A model generated the notes under the pieces. It was not told the origin of the DNA. It worked only from the letters and a program-made list of their open reading frames with translations, and did not search any database. Position numbers and translations under genes: made by a program. From Symsagittifera roscoffensis (taxonomy: Eukaryota > Xenacoelomorpha > Acoela > Convolutidae), in contig NC_087062.1 of the NCBI RefSeq assembly GCF_963678635.1, positions 41,286,672 to 41,350,671 of the forward strand: 64,000 nt of DNA, written 5' to 3'. Shown one piece after another: positions 44,555 through 57,560 of the stretch (positions are counted from its first letter, which is position 1; every line of letters begins with the position of its first letter).

Positions 44555-47500
44555 ATGATGACGTCGTCTGCATCTGGAGGCTCGTCCAGCAAAGTGAAGG
44601 TGGCTGTTCGGGTGCGTCCATTCAACAAACGAGGTTTGCTTCCCCTTACGTTTACCGTTTTCAAGGCAGCGCACCGCTGATCTGGCCTGTCGATTGTGAG
44701 GCATTGGAAATGAATGATACTTCTACAACTCTCCGAAAATTAAATTATTTTGTTTTGTTTGAGGCAATAAAGCTGTAAAGATGTTATTAGTTGCATCATA
44801 GATGTTTGAAGCTTTAGTTTAAGATTCAGAAAAGCGAATAACGGAAAGAAATGAATAGTGCGAGAAGTTTTAACTATAAATCAAAATTTTCTGAATATTG
44901 TTGTTTAGAAATTGAGTTGGAGACGGAATGCGTGGTCAAAATGGACGGAAATTGTACTATGTTATTGGCTCCAAATGTAAATAATAGAGACAAAAATGAC
45001 CGGTGAGTCCAATTTATTTTATGTTATTTGTTTCTACCGGGTTTGATAACACCTTGTTTAATGTCAATGAAAGAAGTGAAACCTTTAAGTAAGCCCTGTT
45101 TTTGGTTGTTAAGGAAAAAATCCTTTGAATTTGTTCACCTTCAAATATCTTCCGCTGTTTGTCTTACGATTTTTTCTTTATGTTAAAATTCATTCCGTCC
45201 ACTATTAAGACTCTTATTTTCTCTAATTGGATTCCACGTTTTCTCTAATTAGATTCCACGTATTCTCTAGTAGGATTCCACGTTTTCTCTAATTGGATTC
45301 CACGTTTTCTCTAATTAGATTCCACGTATTCTCTAGTAGGATTCCACGTTTTCTCTAATTGGATTCCACGTTTTCTCTAATTGATTGTTTTTGTAAAAAA
45401 AACTTTAAGTATGAAAAATTCTTGAAGTTCGAAGAGCTTTATTAGGATGTATTTATTTTGAATTTTGAAAGTTGAAAAATGTTCAAAAAAAGAGTCAGTC
45501 AGTTTTTTTGGTTTTATTGAGTTTATCGATACTTTTCTATTTGTTTGTTGGCTGGTCATGTTCATTCTGATTCAATTATATTTGATCTAACCTGATATTT
45601 AAGGAAAAGCACCAAAGTAAGTAAGTTTGTTTACAACGGGCGAAAATACTGTTTGCTTATTTTCTCCTGGTGCAGGTTGTATTTGCCTTTGCTGGTACCT
45701 TTCACCAATTGAAATTGGTAATTGTTACTAAAAATTTCTGAATCTGTTTCAGAGATTTTTCTTCGACAGTTGTTTCGATTCAATAGACCCACTCTCTACC
45801 AACTACAGCGGTGAGTAAATTGTGATTAATTAATTAAGCGTCAAAAATGAAATGTCATAGCGGGGAGGTCATTTCAGATCAAGCGACAATGTTCGAAGAT
45901 CTTGGACTGGATCTCTTGGAGAACGCATTCCAAGGGTACAATGCATGCATATTTGCATACGGACAAACCGGTTGGTATTATCATAGAATTTTTAAAATTT
46001 ACTTTGAAAGATGATTATCTGTCATGAGCTATTGCCGAAGAGTCGATGTATGTAGTTAAGCTTCTTTTAAAAGTCATTATTATTTTAAAGGAAAGTGCTT
46101 AAAATTGCTTTGCTCAAATTTATTCAGATTAATAATTTTTTTGCGGTTTGACTTTTGTTTTTTTTCTAATTTTTTTGAGGCTTATTTCTAATTTTTATTA
46201 TTGCACTTTCGTATTCTCGCAAGTTATTGCGAAGCGAAGCTTTGTCTCTGTGTTCATTCTTCGATCTAAAAATTGTTTATTGGGTAATCTGATACAATTG
46301 CTTCCTTCAATTATTGGTTTTGAAATGAGCAAGATATCGTTCTTTTGGGTAAACATTGTTAATGGAAGAATACTGAGGATTTGCAATTGATTGATATCTT
46401 TAACTTCTTCTTATACTGTTATCTATTTGAGCGATTTCTTTGAAAAACGTTCAACAAGATGGATTTTTGTTCTCGACGCAGATACGCATGAAAACCGCAA
46501 AAAAGACTGATAGTTTTAGTGATTTGTGAAGACCGAGTTTGACATTGAGTATAAAATCCATTGCTTCATTTCGTCTGACCAATCAGAGGACTTATTAGCT
46601 CTTCTCAAACGTTTTTAAAATGTTTTTTTTTCTAAGACAGGTCTTCACTTGTTTGAACTTTAGTTTAGTTTCGCGCCTATTAATTTGCTGGGGTCTTTTC
46701 TCTAGATTTCATTTTGGCACATTGGTCCATTGCTAGTTCCATTTTTTAGGTTAACACAGTTCTATTTCATTTAGATCTTCCTGCACTTGCCATTCTATTT
46801 TGTTTACAGCTAAAATTTTAAGATCGTCAGCAAAAATAAAAGGATCATAAAGAACTACTACGTCGGGTAGGTCATTCATGAAAATGCAAAACAGTAGAGG
46901 GCCTAGGATGAGATCCTTAGGTACACTGCTAGTCATATCGAGTACTTTAGAGCTTGTTTATCCAATTGAAGATAATTTGAAAACACTAAGCAGTTTGTTT
47001 AAGTGTTTTTCGAATTATCTTCAAGATTATCTTGATCAATTCGAGGTGAAGTACTTTGACAAACCCCTTTTAGAAAATTTTGTGATTTGGTGCTATTGAT
47101 GCAATTGTTCAGGCATCCCGTATTTTGCGAAGTCTCACAGTGTTTTTGGAGACAGAAATTTCACAGTGTCAAAGATATTTCGGGAGGTTTTTTGATTAAG
47201 TGTTGGTGGTAGTCAATTTGAAACACGAGCCTTTGTGATGTCCAGTGAGGATACAATTGTGTGGATGGTATGTTTTGAGGAGTCAAATTTTGTCAGTGAT
47301 GGATTTTCCTTTTTCAATTCGGTATACTAAACGGTTGCTTAGTTGAGTGAACTGAGTCGAAGTTTTCGTGGAGCATGTTGCTTTGTTCATTTGAGCATGT
47401 TTTTTGAGTATTGCCCTTTTCGATTGATAAATTTGGTGATTTTATAGTTTTTTCAAATGCTTGAAAGTCTTTTTTTGTATTTCTTGAGGCGAAAAGCATC

Positions 47501-50500
47501 TATTCCTTCCTATCTTGCTCAGAAGATTTAGTAACCAACTTTTCCCATTTGATAACTTTTTGCTTTCTGTTGTTTGTCGGTTTCGTTTTCAACAGGTTCC
47601 ATTCAGTATGTTGTTTGTTCATCTAATTGGAAGTTATCCTATAATCGAAGGCGGAAACTTTTGCCTGTGTATTGTTTTTTTTCTTATGAAGTTGAATAAC
47701 TTGGTCTAAATATTCGTTATATGCGTTACACCTTTTGTTTATAGTTGTGTAGTATACTGCTTCGAACAGAGATGACCAGAGTTGCACGTTTATGTTAACA
47801 TAATCCTCAATTCCACAACGTTTGAATGTTTGTAGGGTTTGAGAATTTTCAGTTACCAAGCACTCAAGCGATAAGTGGATAGCATCGTGATCTGCGCAGT
47901 CAAAGACACTTGCAGCTTTTGCATGTTTTTCAGCATTTAATGTACAATTCTTGTTGAAAGCTACATTAAGAGTGTTATGATAGCATGTCGGGATATCGAT
48001 AATTTACCTGAAAAATTTGTCCTCCATGAGCTTAATTATTGCGTTTTCCTCTTGTTTTCCTCTTGTTATTGCGTTTTCCTCTTCATGTTGACTGGTCAAT
48101 GTTTTTCAGTTTGACTCCGGGAAATTTAAATCTCCTCGGGTGGTTACCGGTTTAGACTTGGGCATGTTCCTAAAGAATTATTCCAATTAGAGGATCGATG
48201 TGCACCTTGTGTGGGAGGATTATAGAAAGCATATAATGTGACTTCGGTTTGATTTAGAATGATTTTGCAAGCTAGACTTGGCTGGAAAAGATGTGACGAG
48301 TTGTTCTGATAAGAATATTCTTTTGGTCCAAATAGGCTGCCCACATGAGGGTTCTTTTCGCTGTTCATTAATCTATTGCTTCTGTAAATGTTGAACTCGT
48401 TTAGTAAGAGTTCAAATGAGTATCTATTGTCGTTAGCCAGGTTTTGCAAAGACTGAAAACATTTAAGTCAGAGATGGAAAGTGCGTTAGCGAACTTCATC
48501 CTTCTATCAACGTTTACGAGGCTTTTAAATTTAAGTTGCAGTAAGTTTAGAAGTTTTGCAGTATATGCAGGAATGTTAAAAAAGTTGCATGTTTAGGATT
48601 TAAAATTTCAGATTTCCCAGCGGAATAAAACCTTTATCTATTGATCCAGTAAGGCCATATATTTGTTACTTTGAACTTCAAAAGTTTTTTTTGTCTTCTT
48701 GCGTTTCTTGACTCTTTTCCAACTGTCTGTTAGCTATGTTTATTTACTAAAAATAGTGACATGAATGATAGTCGAGGCGATGAAGATGATGTTTCTAAGC
48801 TCTAAAATCTGTTTTCAGGCTCTGGAAAAAGTTACACTATGATGGGATCCCATTCGGCTGACTTAGGCATTATTCCGAGATTGTGCCACGAACTGTTCTC
48901 TAAGATATGCTGTAACTCTAACGACTGTCTGCAGTTTAAGGTGGAGATGTCCTATATGGAGATATACAATGAAAAAGTGCATGATCTGCTGGATCCACGG
49001 AGCGGGTATGGTATACTTTTTAAAAAAAATTAGAGTACGGTGAAAGAGGAAGGAGTTCGATTTAACTTCTTGTTGATTTTTGGCGAAAATTTTCACCGTC
49101 TGATGTTCTTCTATGGTCATCTTCTGTTGCGGCTTTGAAAGAGAGTGAATTTAATGCTTCAGTAGAGGGTTTCACGGGTTGTAAGTCAGTAAATCGATGT
49201 ATCAGTAACCGAGAACGGTCGTACCAGAGCAGTAAACCGAAAATTAATGATTCAATTGCGTAATCACATTAGCTAAAAACTGAGATTTTTACAAAATGAC
49301 AAGTTTTTTCATCAAAACTAGATTGGAATCAAAAAATGAAATAAAATAGTTCTTCCCATGAGCCTCGAACCCCTAAAATATTGTTCTAGCTCACGGAAAA
49401 TTTACTCTTTTAATCCTTAATTCCGCAATTGATGTAATTTATTATGTAAATCGTTTTACTGATCTGGTAATTGACTGACACATCAGTTTACAGTACGCAC
49501 CCGGTTTCACGATATGTACGAAATACTACTTTGAAAACGCTTTGAAACTTTGAAAGAAGTTTTGCTTCACAAAAGTTTGATAAGAGATAATGATGATTAT
49601 ATATCTGCAACAGGAAATCCAATCTAAAAGTGAGAGAGCACAAGATTCTTGGACCGTATGTAGATGGACTGTCAAAATTAGCAGTCACTTCGAGTGAGGA
49701 TATCTATGATCTGATTGAGGTCGGCAACAGGTCAAGAACAGTGGCTGCCACCAACATGAACTCGGAGAGCTCCCGGTCACACGCGGTGTTCACTATATTC
49801 CTGTCACAACAGATCACAAATAAACAGGTAAAGTTGGTAGTTTTCAGAAAACAAGAGAACCGTGAAATGTCTTAATGTTTAGCAGCTCACGGTAAAATTA
49901 AGTTAAATATGTGCGCAATTGTTATAGCCGCTGCAAATGTTAAAAATAGTTTTTTTTGGAATGGATTTTGTTATTGTCATTGCATGAACACTCTTTCGAA
50001 TCAATTGTGAAAGCTTGTACATAGGCTCTTTTTTCTTTGATTGTCCCATAGGAATGAAAACTGCACATTTTCAGATGACCGGAGAGAAGGCGAGTAGAAT
50101 AAGTCTCGTAGACTTGGCTGGTTCAGAAAGAGCTACGAAAACAGGAGCAGCTGGCGACAGATTGAAAGAGGGCAGCAATATCAACAAGTAAAACATATTC
50201 TTCATACTAGTCGAAGAAATACTCACATCGCTTCTGAAGCTCGATTGTCTAGATTTCTGAATTATATTATAGATCTCTGACAACTCTTGGATTGGTCATC
50301 TCAGCCCTGGCGGAACAGGCAGCCAATCAGGGAAGGAAAAAGCCGGTTTTTGTTCCCTACAGAGACTCGACCCTCACTTGGCTACTTAAAGTGAGTGTTA
50401 GCTGAATTATGTAACCTGTGCATGTTTAGCATGTTTAAGAGTAATGAACGTAGTGAAGACTTTTATAGGTCTTGCTGATTTTTTTTTGTTCAGGAAAAGT

Positions 50501-53500
50501 CTTAAAAGTCTAATAACTACAGATATGCTTTTATACGTATTGAAGCATTTATTAATGCACGTAAGTATATATGCACTTTTTGGGATCAAGTGAAATTCAT
50601 CTGCTGAAAGTGACGTAAAGAGCACTCTCTAAAAACGAACGTGGAAATGGCGCAAAAAAAAACGTGAAAGATTTCTAGTTTCGAAAGTGGAATTTATTTT
50701 AAAGGTTTCCAGCGGAATAAAAATTTTCCCTATTGATCCAGTTTTCTCTAGTTGGGTTCATGTTATAAAAAAGCGCCAATCATATATTGTTCTAGAAATT
50801 CAAATAACTTAAAGGGCATCTATTTTTTATGTGAAATTCGAAAGGTGAGAACTTTTTCAGACAGTCAGTGTTTTTTATGTTTACTTGCGTTCATTACTTT
50901 TTTCGAATCTTCGATTGGCTATGTTTTTTCTGTGGAAAGTTTTTCGGTTTTCACTTAGTGTCTGTCTAATTTTTTGTGAACTGTGCCTTATTTGGAATTG
51001 TTATTCCACTAGCGAACTTAAGTGAGCGTTAGAGTTTTACTATGTCTATTCTTTTTTCTAACCTAAGTGCTACTTTTGGGGCACCTTTACGGCTTTTTGA
51101 TATCATGTGCTTTGGCATTCGAATAGTAAAATATAAGACAGTTGATGCATTTTAATTTCATCAAATCAACCGAAAAATTTTTCTTAGTCAATATGGAGCA
51201 ATTTTTTGAAATGCGGAATTAATACATAAAGCGGCTTAATGCTTTCCAGTTTATTACAATCAAAATTAGTGTGGATGCCATAAGTTTGTTATATTCAAAA
51301 CTACTACTTGAAAAATTGGGTCTATTTGTATTTGGTACCACTTTTGCTGCATCGCCTTGGCAGTTTGTTAGCATATGTAGCTGCTTTGTTTGTGACCATT
51401 GTATGCCGTTTGTTAAGTGTTCTTGGCCGAGGGGGCGGTTCGTGCGACTCAACGAAGTTGCAATTTCGAAGACCATACGTAGCAAAGTTTTACTAATTCG
51501 AGGCTTATTGTATCTTTTCTTTCACTTTATAAAGCTGCTTTTTTGTCGTGTTCTGGCTTGTTTGTGAAGCTCAGCTTCGCCTCTGTGCAAAGCACCACTT
51601 TTCAGTTTACTATTGGTTGGTTGTTCAGACTCTGATAAAGTTCGCGATGGTTTTTTTTCAACCTCAAATTTACTTTTTTGGGGTTTGACTTGATTTTTTC
51701 AAGTTCAATTTCTTTCCTTTGTTAATAAGAAGGCAATATGCACTATCAATTAGCGAAAGTTATGAAGTCACGAAAAACGAGATCGTCTTTAAGTTTCGAA
51801 AAGAGAATTTAATTTTCAGATTTCCCAGCGGACTAGAAAAAATGACTGATCATGTTTTCTCAAATTGGGTTTATTTTATCGAAAAAGTGCCGGTGATATT
51901 TTTTTGTTGAAATTCAAAGAGCTTAGAGCAGCTGTTTGTTTGAATGGAGAAATTTGAGGCATTTTTTTTTCTGTTCAATTGCGTTCATTGAATCTTTCTC
52001 AACTTTCTGTAGGCTATGTACTTCATTTTGTAATTTTTTTATTAAACATTCAATTCTCGAGGTTGCGGGTTCGAAGCCCATACGTAGCAAGGTTTTAAAT
52101 TTTTACTAATTCGAGGCTTTTTTTTAATCTTTTCTTCCAGTTTATCAAGCTCGTGTTCTCGCTAGTGTTTGCGAAGCTCAGCTTCGCTCTGTGTAAAGCA
52201 CCACTTTTCAATTTACTAATGGTTGGTTGTTCAGACTCTTATACAGTTCGCGAAGGTTATTTTTTCAAGCTCAAATTTACTTTTTGAGGTTTGACTTGAT
52301 TTTCTCAAGTTCACTTTTTTCCTTTGTTAATAGGTAGGCAAACTCCACCATCGATTAAGAAAAGTTATGAAATTGCGAAAAACTAGATCTTCTTCTGGTT
52401 TCGAAAATAGAATTTAAATTTCAGATTTCACGGCGAACTATAAAAAATCGGTTGATCCAGTTTTCTCGAATTGGGTTAATTTTATCAAAAAGTGCCGGTC
52501 ATAATTTTTGCTAGAAATTCAAAGAGCTCAAAGTGCAGCTGTTTTTTTTGACAATATCGTTGGAGAAATTTGAGATTTTATTTAAAAAAACATCAGTTTT
52601 TTTTCTGTTCAATTTCATTCATTGAATTTTTCTCAATTGTCTGTGGCCTATGTATTTCATTTTCAGCCGATTGCTTTGGTTTTTAGTGTATTCAGCCGAT
52701 TGCTTTGGCTTTTACATGCGTTTGTTATTCTCGGGAAGTTCTGCCTGGCATGAACATTTTAGATATTTTGTGGAAATTGCTGCAACCCGATTCTCTCGGA
52801 GTTGTTTTTAAAGACGCTTCGATGTGTAAAATTGTGAAACCATGATCTTGGCGATGTTTCGTGAAATTTTTTGACTGAACCAAAACACTTGTAGAAAGCT
52901 TATGACAAAATTGCTTTGGAGACGTGAAAATAGCATCCTCTAACTCTGGCTGATCGAAAGTTTGTTTCTATTGCAGCCTGAAACACAAGACTTTTGAAAT
53001 ATGGCTCTGAGTGGTCAATGTGGTTTTTGAGACCGTCATAGGGGTAATGTGTGAGACGTTTCTGGGGAATGCCTGTCCAATATAGTCCCTAAGTGAAAAG
53101 TGCCTGGCCGTAGAATTTACCTCGCGAGTCCTACGTCCAGGAATTCTCTACCTCGTAACTAATGTGGACAGACATCCTCCAGAAACTTCTCTGATGGAAG
53201 TCGCATGGTGGTCTCAGAGTATGATTATTTTACAGGTTAGAAGTTATCAAAATATTCTTAGCTCGAAGTCCCAGTTATTACTGATTTCGAGTTGAATCTA
53301 TTTTTGAATATCTCTTGATTTTATTTGTAGCGTGCGTCGGTAAACTTCTGTTCTTTTGTCCTTAAGCATGCGCGAAATCAATTAAATTTTGGATTCTTCA
53401 AATACTCCGAAAATAACGTAAACTGGATAACAAAAATTGGTGAAGATTTAAAAGTTCTATCAGAAAGAGTTTCTCTACACTTCTCAGAAAGAGTTTCTCT

Positions 53501-56500
53501 GATTGCCACCCGATAAAGAAATAACAATACCCTACTGTCTATTTTTAACTTAAAATTTTTTCCTTGTACAGTCATGATCTTGCGTTTCTGATTGAGTTGA
53601 GGAGAGAGATTTGTATCACTGTTTCTGACTACAAGATTTTCGTAACTCTGGCTCGAGCAGGTTGTGGGAAATTTTCGAAAGAAAGTAAATTTTTAAAATG
53701 AGATCTCTATGGTGATTATAGTCGAGCTTATCAGCATGTGAAGTTGAATGAGTAAACAAATTATCCATTTCAATGCTTTCGATGAGTTAACAACATTTTC
53801 ATCTCATTATTTGAAATGATTCTGGAGTCCCGTTCAGATTCAGCACAAAGACTTAAAAACTGGTTGTAGCTTCGATTTATTAAGAAAAGTATCCGTCATC
53901 AAATAATTTGTAACGTCACTTAAAATTATCATTTGGGCTCATTTAAAAAAAAAAATCTGTTTTTTGTTTGAATTAAATATTGATTCAAATTTGAATAAAT
54001 ATGAATTAAATATTGATTAAATTTTAGTAATTTGTTGACAATGTCTTCTCATTGTGTCTAATTTTTTCACGCCTTCTTTTTTGCATCTGTTTTGGAATGT
54101 GCCTTTCGAGAGAAAAAAATTGTTTATGCCATTTGGAAGCTAGCATTTTTTTAAAAGTCGAGTTCAATTTCTTCTGCTAATGGGAAAGAAAATTACTTCC
54201 CCAATTAAAGCGTTGAAAGCACAAAAAACCAACGTGAATTATTGTAGGTCGGATTTGAGTTATTAGATTTTTTCAGCCGATTATCAAGGCTACCTAAAAA
54301 TTCTTTTTTTTAACTGGGCTAGTTTTAAGAAACAAAAGTTGATCATGAAAATGATCATGAAGACTTTTATATTCGTGTTGATTTTTCCTCTTTTTTTCAA
54401 GAACAAAATCTTGTTTGATTACGCTCTAATTTGATTTTTGGAGGCTCAACTTTTGATCTATTTTCAAGTTTAAATTGTTTTCTTTGTTAAAAGAGCGACA
54501 AACTCCACTATCGAATAGCAAACGTTTAAAGCCTACAAAAAACGTAATGGAGTTCTAGTTTTGAAAGTGTTTTTTCTTTCAGATTTTCAGTGAAATAAAA
54601 AAAGTATATTGATTCAGTTTAAATCATTTTGGTTTTATTTTTATCAAAATTGGTTTTTGAAATTCGAAGTTTCAAGCACATAGTTTTTCTTTCTTTATAT
54701 TCGAAAAAAGCAAGTTCGGATTTTTCTCTGTTTCCTTGCGTTTATTGACATTTTTCCAACCGACTCCTGATTTTTTTTCGAATATCGACCAGTTTAAACA
54801 AAGATTTTTTTGCTGCTTAACTTGAGTTCATTGACACTTTTCGAACTGTTTGTTGGCGATGTTTATCTTTCAAAACAAATTAACGAAAACTATTTCTAGC
54901 TGCATAAGTTTTTTGACAGGTCCGTTTTTTTATCTTTGGGTTTTGCTTGTATTTTTACATTCCTAAATCCTTAGTCGTTTTCTTTCATAAAAAAATTGAC
55001 TGACATATTTTTTTGTTTCATGTTATTTGCAACGTTTTTGTGAGAACTCAATCTTATTGGTTCAAAACACTGTTTTTTAAGGATTTCGATGATTGAAATG
55101 AATTTTATATTTCTCAGTATTTTTTGAATTCGAGTTTGACGCAGCTTAATGTGATTTAATTTAGTTTTTGAAGTTCGAAAGATGGAGTCAAGTTTGCGAA
55201 GAGAGATAAAGTTGGGTCCCTAAATTATATCGTGATAATTAGCTTTTTCAATTGTCTGTGAGCTAGGCTTTTGATTTTTGTTCTGAAATAGAATGTCGAA
55301 GTTTTTGCGATATCCGTTATGATTTGGTATAGAGGTTTTTGTAGGACAGTTTGGGCGGGAACAGCAAGACAGTGATGATAGCGACGATCAGTCCGTCGGC
55401 TGACAACTACGATGAGTCCCTCTCTACACTGCGCTACGCAGACAGGGCGAAGAGGATAGTAAACAATGCTGTCATCAATGAAGATCCGAACGCCAGGGTC
55501 AGTAGCTACAGAAAGATTGTGCTAGTCACACATATAAACGATTGAGCTTACCACTAAATTCCTCGTCGCTGTTTTTATGGTGGATTTAAACTTTGGGAGG
55601 GGGAACTAGAAACGGGATATTGACTTATATGATTTTGTTTTCTTTGTAAAAACAAAATGCCAGATAAGATAAGTTGCAAAGGACTGTGATGAACATGGTG
55701 TAAGATGTTTTTTTTTTACCCAATTTTAGAAAAGCTCGCCTCATATGGGTCAAGTGTGGTGGGTCTAGGACAACAAGCCGACGGGACTTCAAGCCGAAGG
55801 GACTTCAGGCCGAAATTTAAATTTTCCAAGCACCTCAAATCACTATTTTTTTTATCTGTAAAACGTTGCTTTTCAAAAATTTAGGCATGTTTAGTCCATA
55901 ATAAGCGTTGTTCATGACAATGCACCACTTCTGATTGGTATCCGTTAATAACATCAGCCGGTTTTTGAAATGCATAAATTATAAACATGAAAAATGTCTT
56001 CAACCATGTTTTACTTTTTAACTTTCCGAAACATCATTTGGTGGCTTAATATTTTTGAAAACGCCAATAACTAGTAAAGAAAGATCATGAAATTCAGAAA
56101 TTTTTCAAAAAAGTTTTCTTCAAATTAATCATATTTCACGCATTTATAAGCAACTATTCGGCTTGAAGTCCCTGATGTTACGATTCGGCTTGAAGTCCCG
56201 TCTGCTTGATGTCCGGCACCCAAGTGTGGTATCATAAGAAAGCGCTATTGGTTGTAAATCATCCAAAAAAATGTATATTTTTGACGTCAAATACTGGTCT
56301 GTTTTAGGCTATTCAGATTGATCAAAAAGTGCAAAGTCCTCATTTCTGCGCTGATTGATATGCTTTAAACGGTTAATTGATATGCTTTAGAGCGGAACTA
56401 ATCTGAGGGTTTTTGAAATAAGTCTGTAGGTCGTGATGATTATTTTTTTCTGTAGCTGTAGAAAGTCTTCATTTCCTTCACTAAAGTTTAAAGGTCACAA

Positions 56501-57372
56501 AAAATGTGAGCGTTTTCTAGATTTGAAAGTGGATTTACATTTTCAGATTTCCAAGCTAAATAAAAAAAATTGATCCCGCCTTTTTTAAATTTGCGAGTAT
56601 TGTCAAAAAATGTCAAATATAAATTTTTCTTGAATATCTAAGAGCTTTAATGGGATAGTCTGTTTGAAGTTCTTAGAAGTTAATAGAAACATCAAGTACT
56701 TTTTTTTCCAGTTTCCTTGCGCTCATTGATACTTTTCCAACTGACTCTCGGCTGTCTGTTACCATGATAAGACCTTATTTGGACCAAGTTTTCTGCCCCG
56801 TAGGGAAAAACAGGCCAATCTTGCGCGCTTCTCCTCATAATTAGTATATACTGGCGCCCTTAGAAAACTTCTAAGGTCAGTTTGCCAAAAATTGATATCT
56901 CAAAATAAATCAAAGGGGGACACTTTGGGTTGGCAGGGGGTAGAATCTATTGGTATAATATCAGCAGTTAGGGTTCAGTTTAACATTAATTTGATTTAGA
57001 TGGGGTGTGTTTTTCTAGAATCTAATCTGGCTTTCACTGAAAACTTAAATAATTATTCGTAACAAAACATCAGCCAATTTGCTTTTTTCCTAGATCATTC
57101 GCGAGTTACGCGAAGAAGTAGAAAAGCTGAGACGCCAGCTGGCGGAGGCGCTGAGACGAAACCGGAAACCAAGTGTGAACTCGTCAAATCTGGGCACAGA
57201 AACAGGCAGTGCGTCCAGAGACGAGTCAGGCATATTTGACATGTTGGGCGGCGTTTGTGATGGGGAACTGGCCAATGCACTGAGAGACCAGTTGGCGGAG
57301 TCGGAGAGATTGGTGGAGCAGATGTCACTTAGTTGGGAGGAGAGAGTTGAGATGTCGGAAGAAATATCCAAG
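44555..57372 (+). CDS. KIF13: Kinesin-3 motor (KIF13/Khc-73 type), motor domain and neck
   Basis: Exons: 44555-44633, 44909-45002, 45755-45810, 45878-45970, 48819-49005, 49614-49827, 50075-50187, 50273-50390, 55345-55497, 57094-57372; 462 residues read with matching phases. Start [21 protein letters not shown]-loop GQTGSGKSYT spans exons 4-5; switch I SSRSHAVF is in exon 6; switch II DLAGSE in exon 7. [29 protein letters not shown] and [18 protein letters not shown] closely match KIF13. Exon 10 is the neck/coiled segment ([18 protein letters not shown]) with an extra S/G-rich insert. FHA domain, stalk and CAP-Gly expected in KIF13 (~1,800 aa) are not found before 64000. Plus-end-directed vesicle motor by homology. 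Acceptor TTTCAG ends 8 nt before the ATG. Introns 4 (2.8 kb) and 8 (5 kb) are packed with repeats. Confidence 0.9.
45216..45384. repeat. 22-bp minisatellite with 66-bp higher-order period
   Basis: Seven ATTCCACGT[T/A]TTCTCTA units, starts every 22 bp from about 45231; the linkers ATTGG, ATTAG, GTAGG rotate, giving a 66-bp super-unit. In kinesin intron 2. Confidence 0.85.
46195..46258 (+). mobile_element. SINE tail fragment
   Basis: CGCAAGTTATTGCGAAGCGA then AGCTTTGTCTCTGTGTTC: tail of the SINE family only; kinesin intron 4. Confidence 0.5.
46740..48460 (-). mobile_element. LINE remnant, minus strand (kinesin intron 4)
   Basis: On the minus strand, 5' to 3': endonuclease block (about 48449-48144; [22 protein letters not shown]), the linker between endonuclease and RT (47859-47623; [35 protein letters not shown]), more linker (47499-47314) and RT motifs [16 protein letters not shown] and [11 protein letters not shown] (46936-46751), after which it ends. 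CR1/L2/Jockey-like in style, with several frame interruptions and 3' loss. Confidence 0.65.
51030..51590 (+). mobile_element. Composite SINE-ended element with one ~310-bp repeat
   Basis: Same module order as 34790-36345: GCTACTTTTGGGGCACCTTT start, one TCATCAAATCAACCG..TTAGCATATGTAGCTGC repeat, degenerate tRNA-like segment (about 51420-51480), ACTAATTCGAGGC and GAAGCTCAGCTTCGCCTCTG tail. In kinesin intron 8. Confidence 0.6.
52045..52205 (+). mobile_element. SINE copy, 5'-truncated
   Basis: Begins at a strong B-box (GCGGGTTCGAAGCCC, about 52064-52078), then ACTAATTCGAGGC and the tail GCGAAGCTCAGCTTCGC; A-box missing. Followed by the same AAAGCACCACTTTTCA flank as the 51590 copy, so both may belong to one larger repeated unit. 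Confidence 0.6.
52830..53060 (-). mobile_element. MULE transposase remnant
   Basis: Minus-strand frame [25 protein letters not shown] then [11 protein letters not shown]. The order A..F..A.V.GC.FH..(Q/S)AI is the C-terminal part of the MULE transposase core around its last acidic residue. A stop follows shortly; only a fragment. Kinesin intron 8. Confidence 0.5.
53061..54460. other. Intron sequence without recognised features
   Basis: Inside kinesin intron 8. Minus-strand pieces near 53100-53230 may be more of the MULE remnant; otherwise AT-rich with weak repeat similarity only. Confidence 0.35.
55761..56220. mobile_element. MULE-like MITE with 10-bp target duplication
   Basis: Flanked by perfect CAAGTGTGGT (55751-55760, 56221-56230). 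Ends GGGTCTAGGACAACAAGC / inverse GGTGCCGGACATCAAGC, both continuing into ACGGGACTTCAAGCCGAA and a second GGGACTTCAAGCCGAA sub-repeat. No coding capacity. 9-10-bp duplications and long sub-repeat termini fit MULE-type elements. In kinesin intron 9. Confidence 0.8.
56790..56960 (+). mobile_element. Relic of the hAT-like CGGATC family
   Basis: Internal blocks TTGCGCGCTTCTCCTC, TACTGGCGCC, GGGGGACACTTTGGG and TTGGCAGGGGGTAGAATC are retained; ends are lost. Confidence 0.45.
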
Positions 57373-57554
57373 GTCAGTACAGGTTCTAGTAACTCATTGT
57401 TTGTTGTTGGCCATTATATTGAAGCTTTCTATAAACAAATGAGCTAAACGTCCTTGAAGTGTCCTTGATAGAAGAAGAATCTTCTGGGTTTTCACTTTGT
57501 GATGGGTATCTGTATATTTATCCCTTGTCTGCTTTAGAATTTCTCCTTTCTGCA

Positions 57555-57560
57555 AATAAA
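57555..57560 (+). terminator. Possible polyadenylation signal after kinesin exon 10
   Basis: AATAAA 108 nt after the first in-frame stop reached (57445-57447) if the exon 10 donor at 57373 is not used. Would allow a motor-only short mRNA. Confidence 0.3.
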
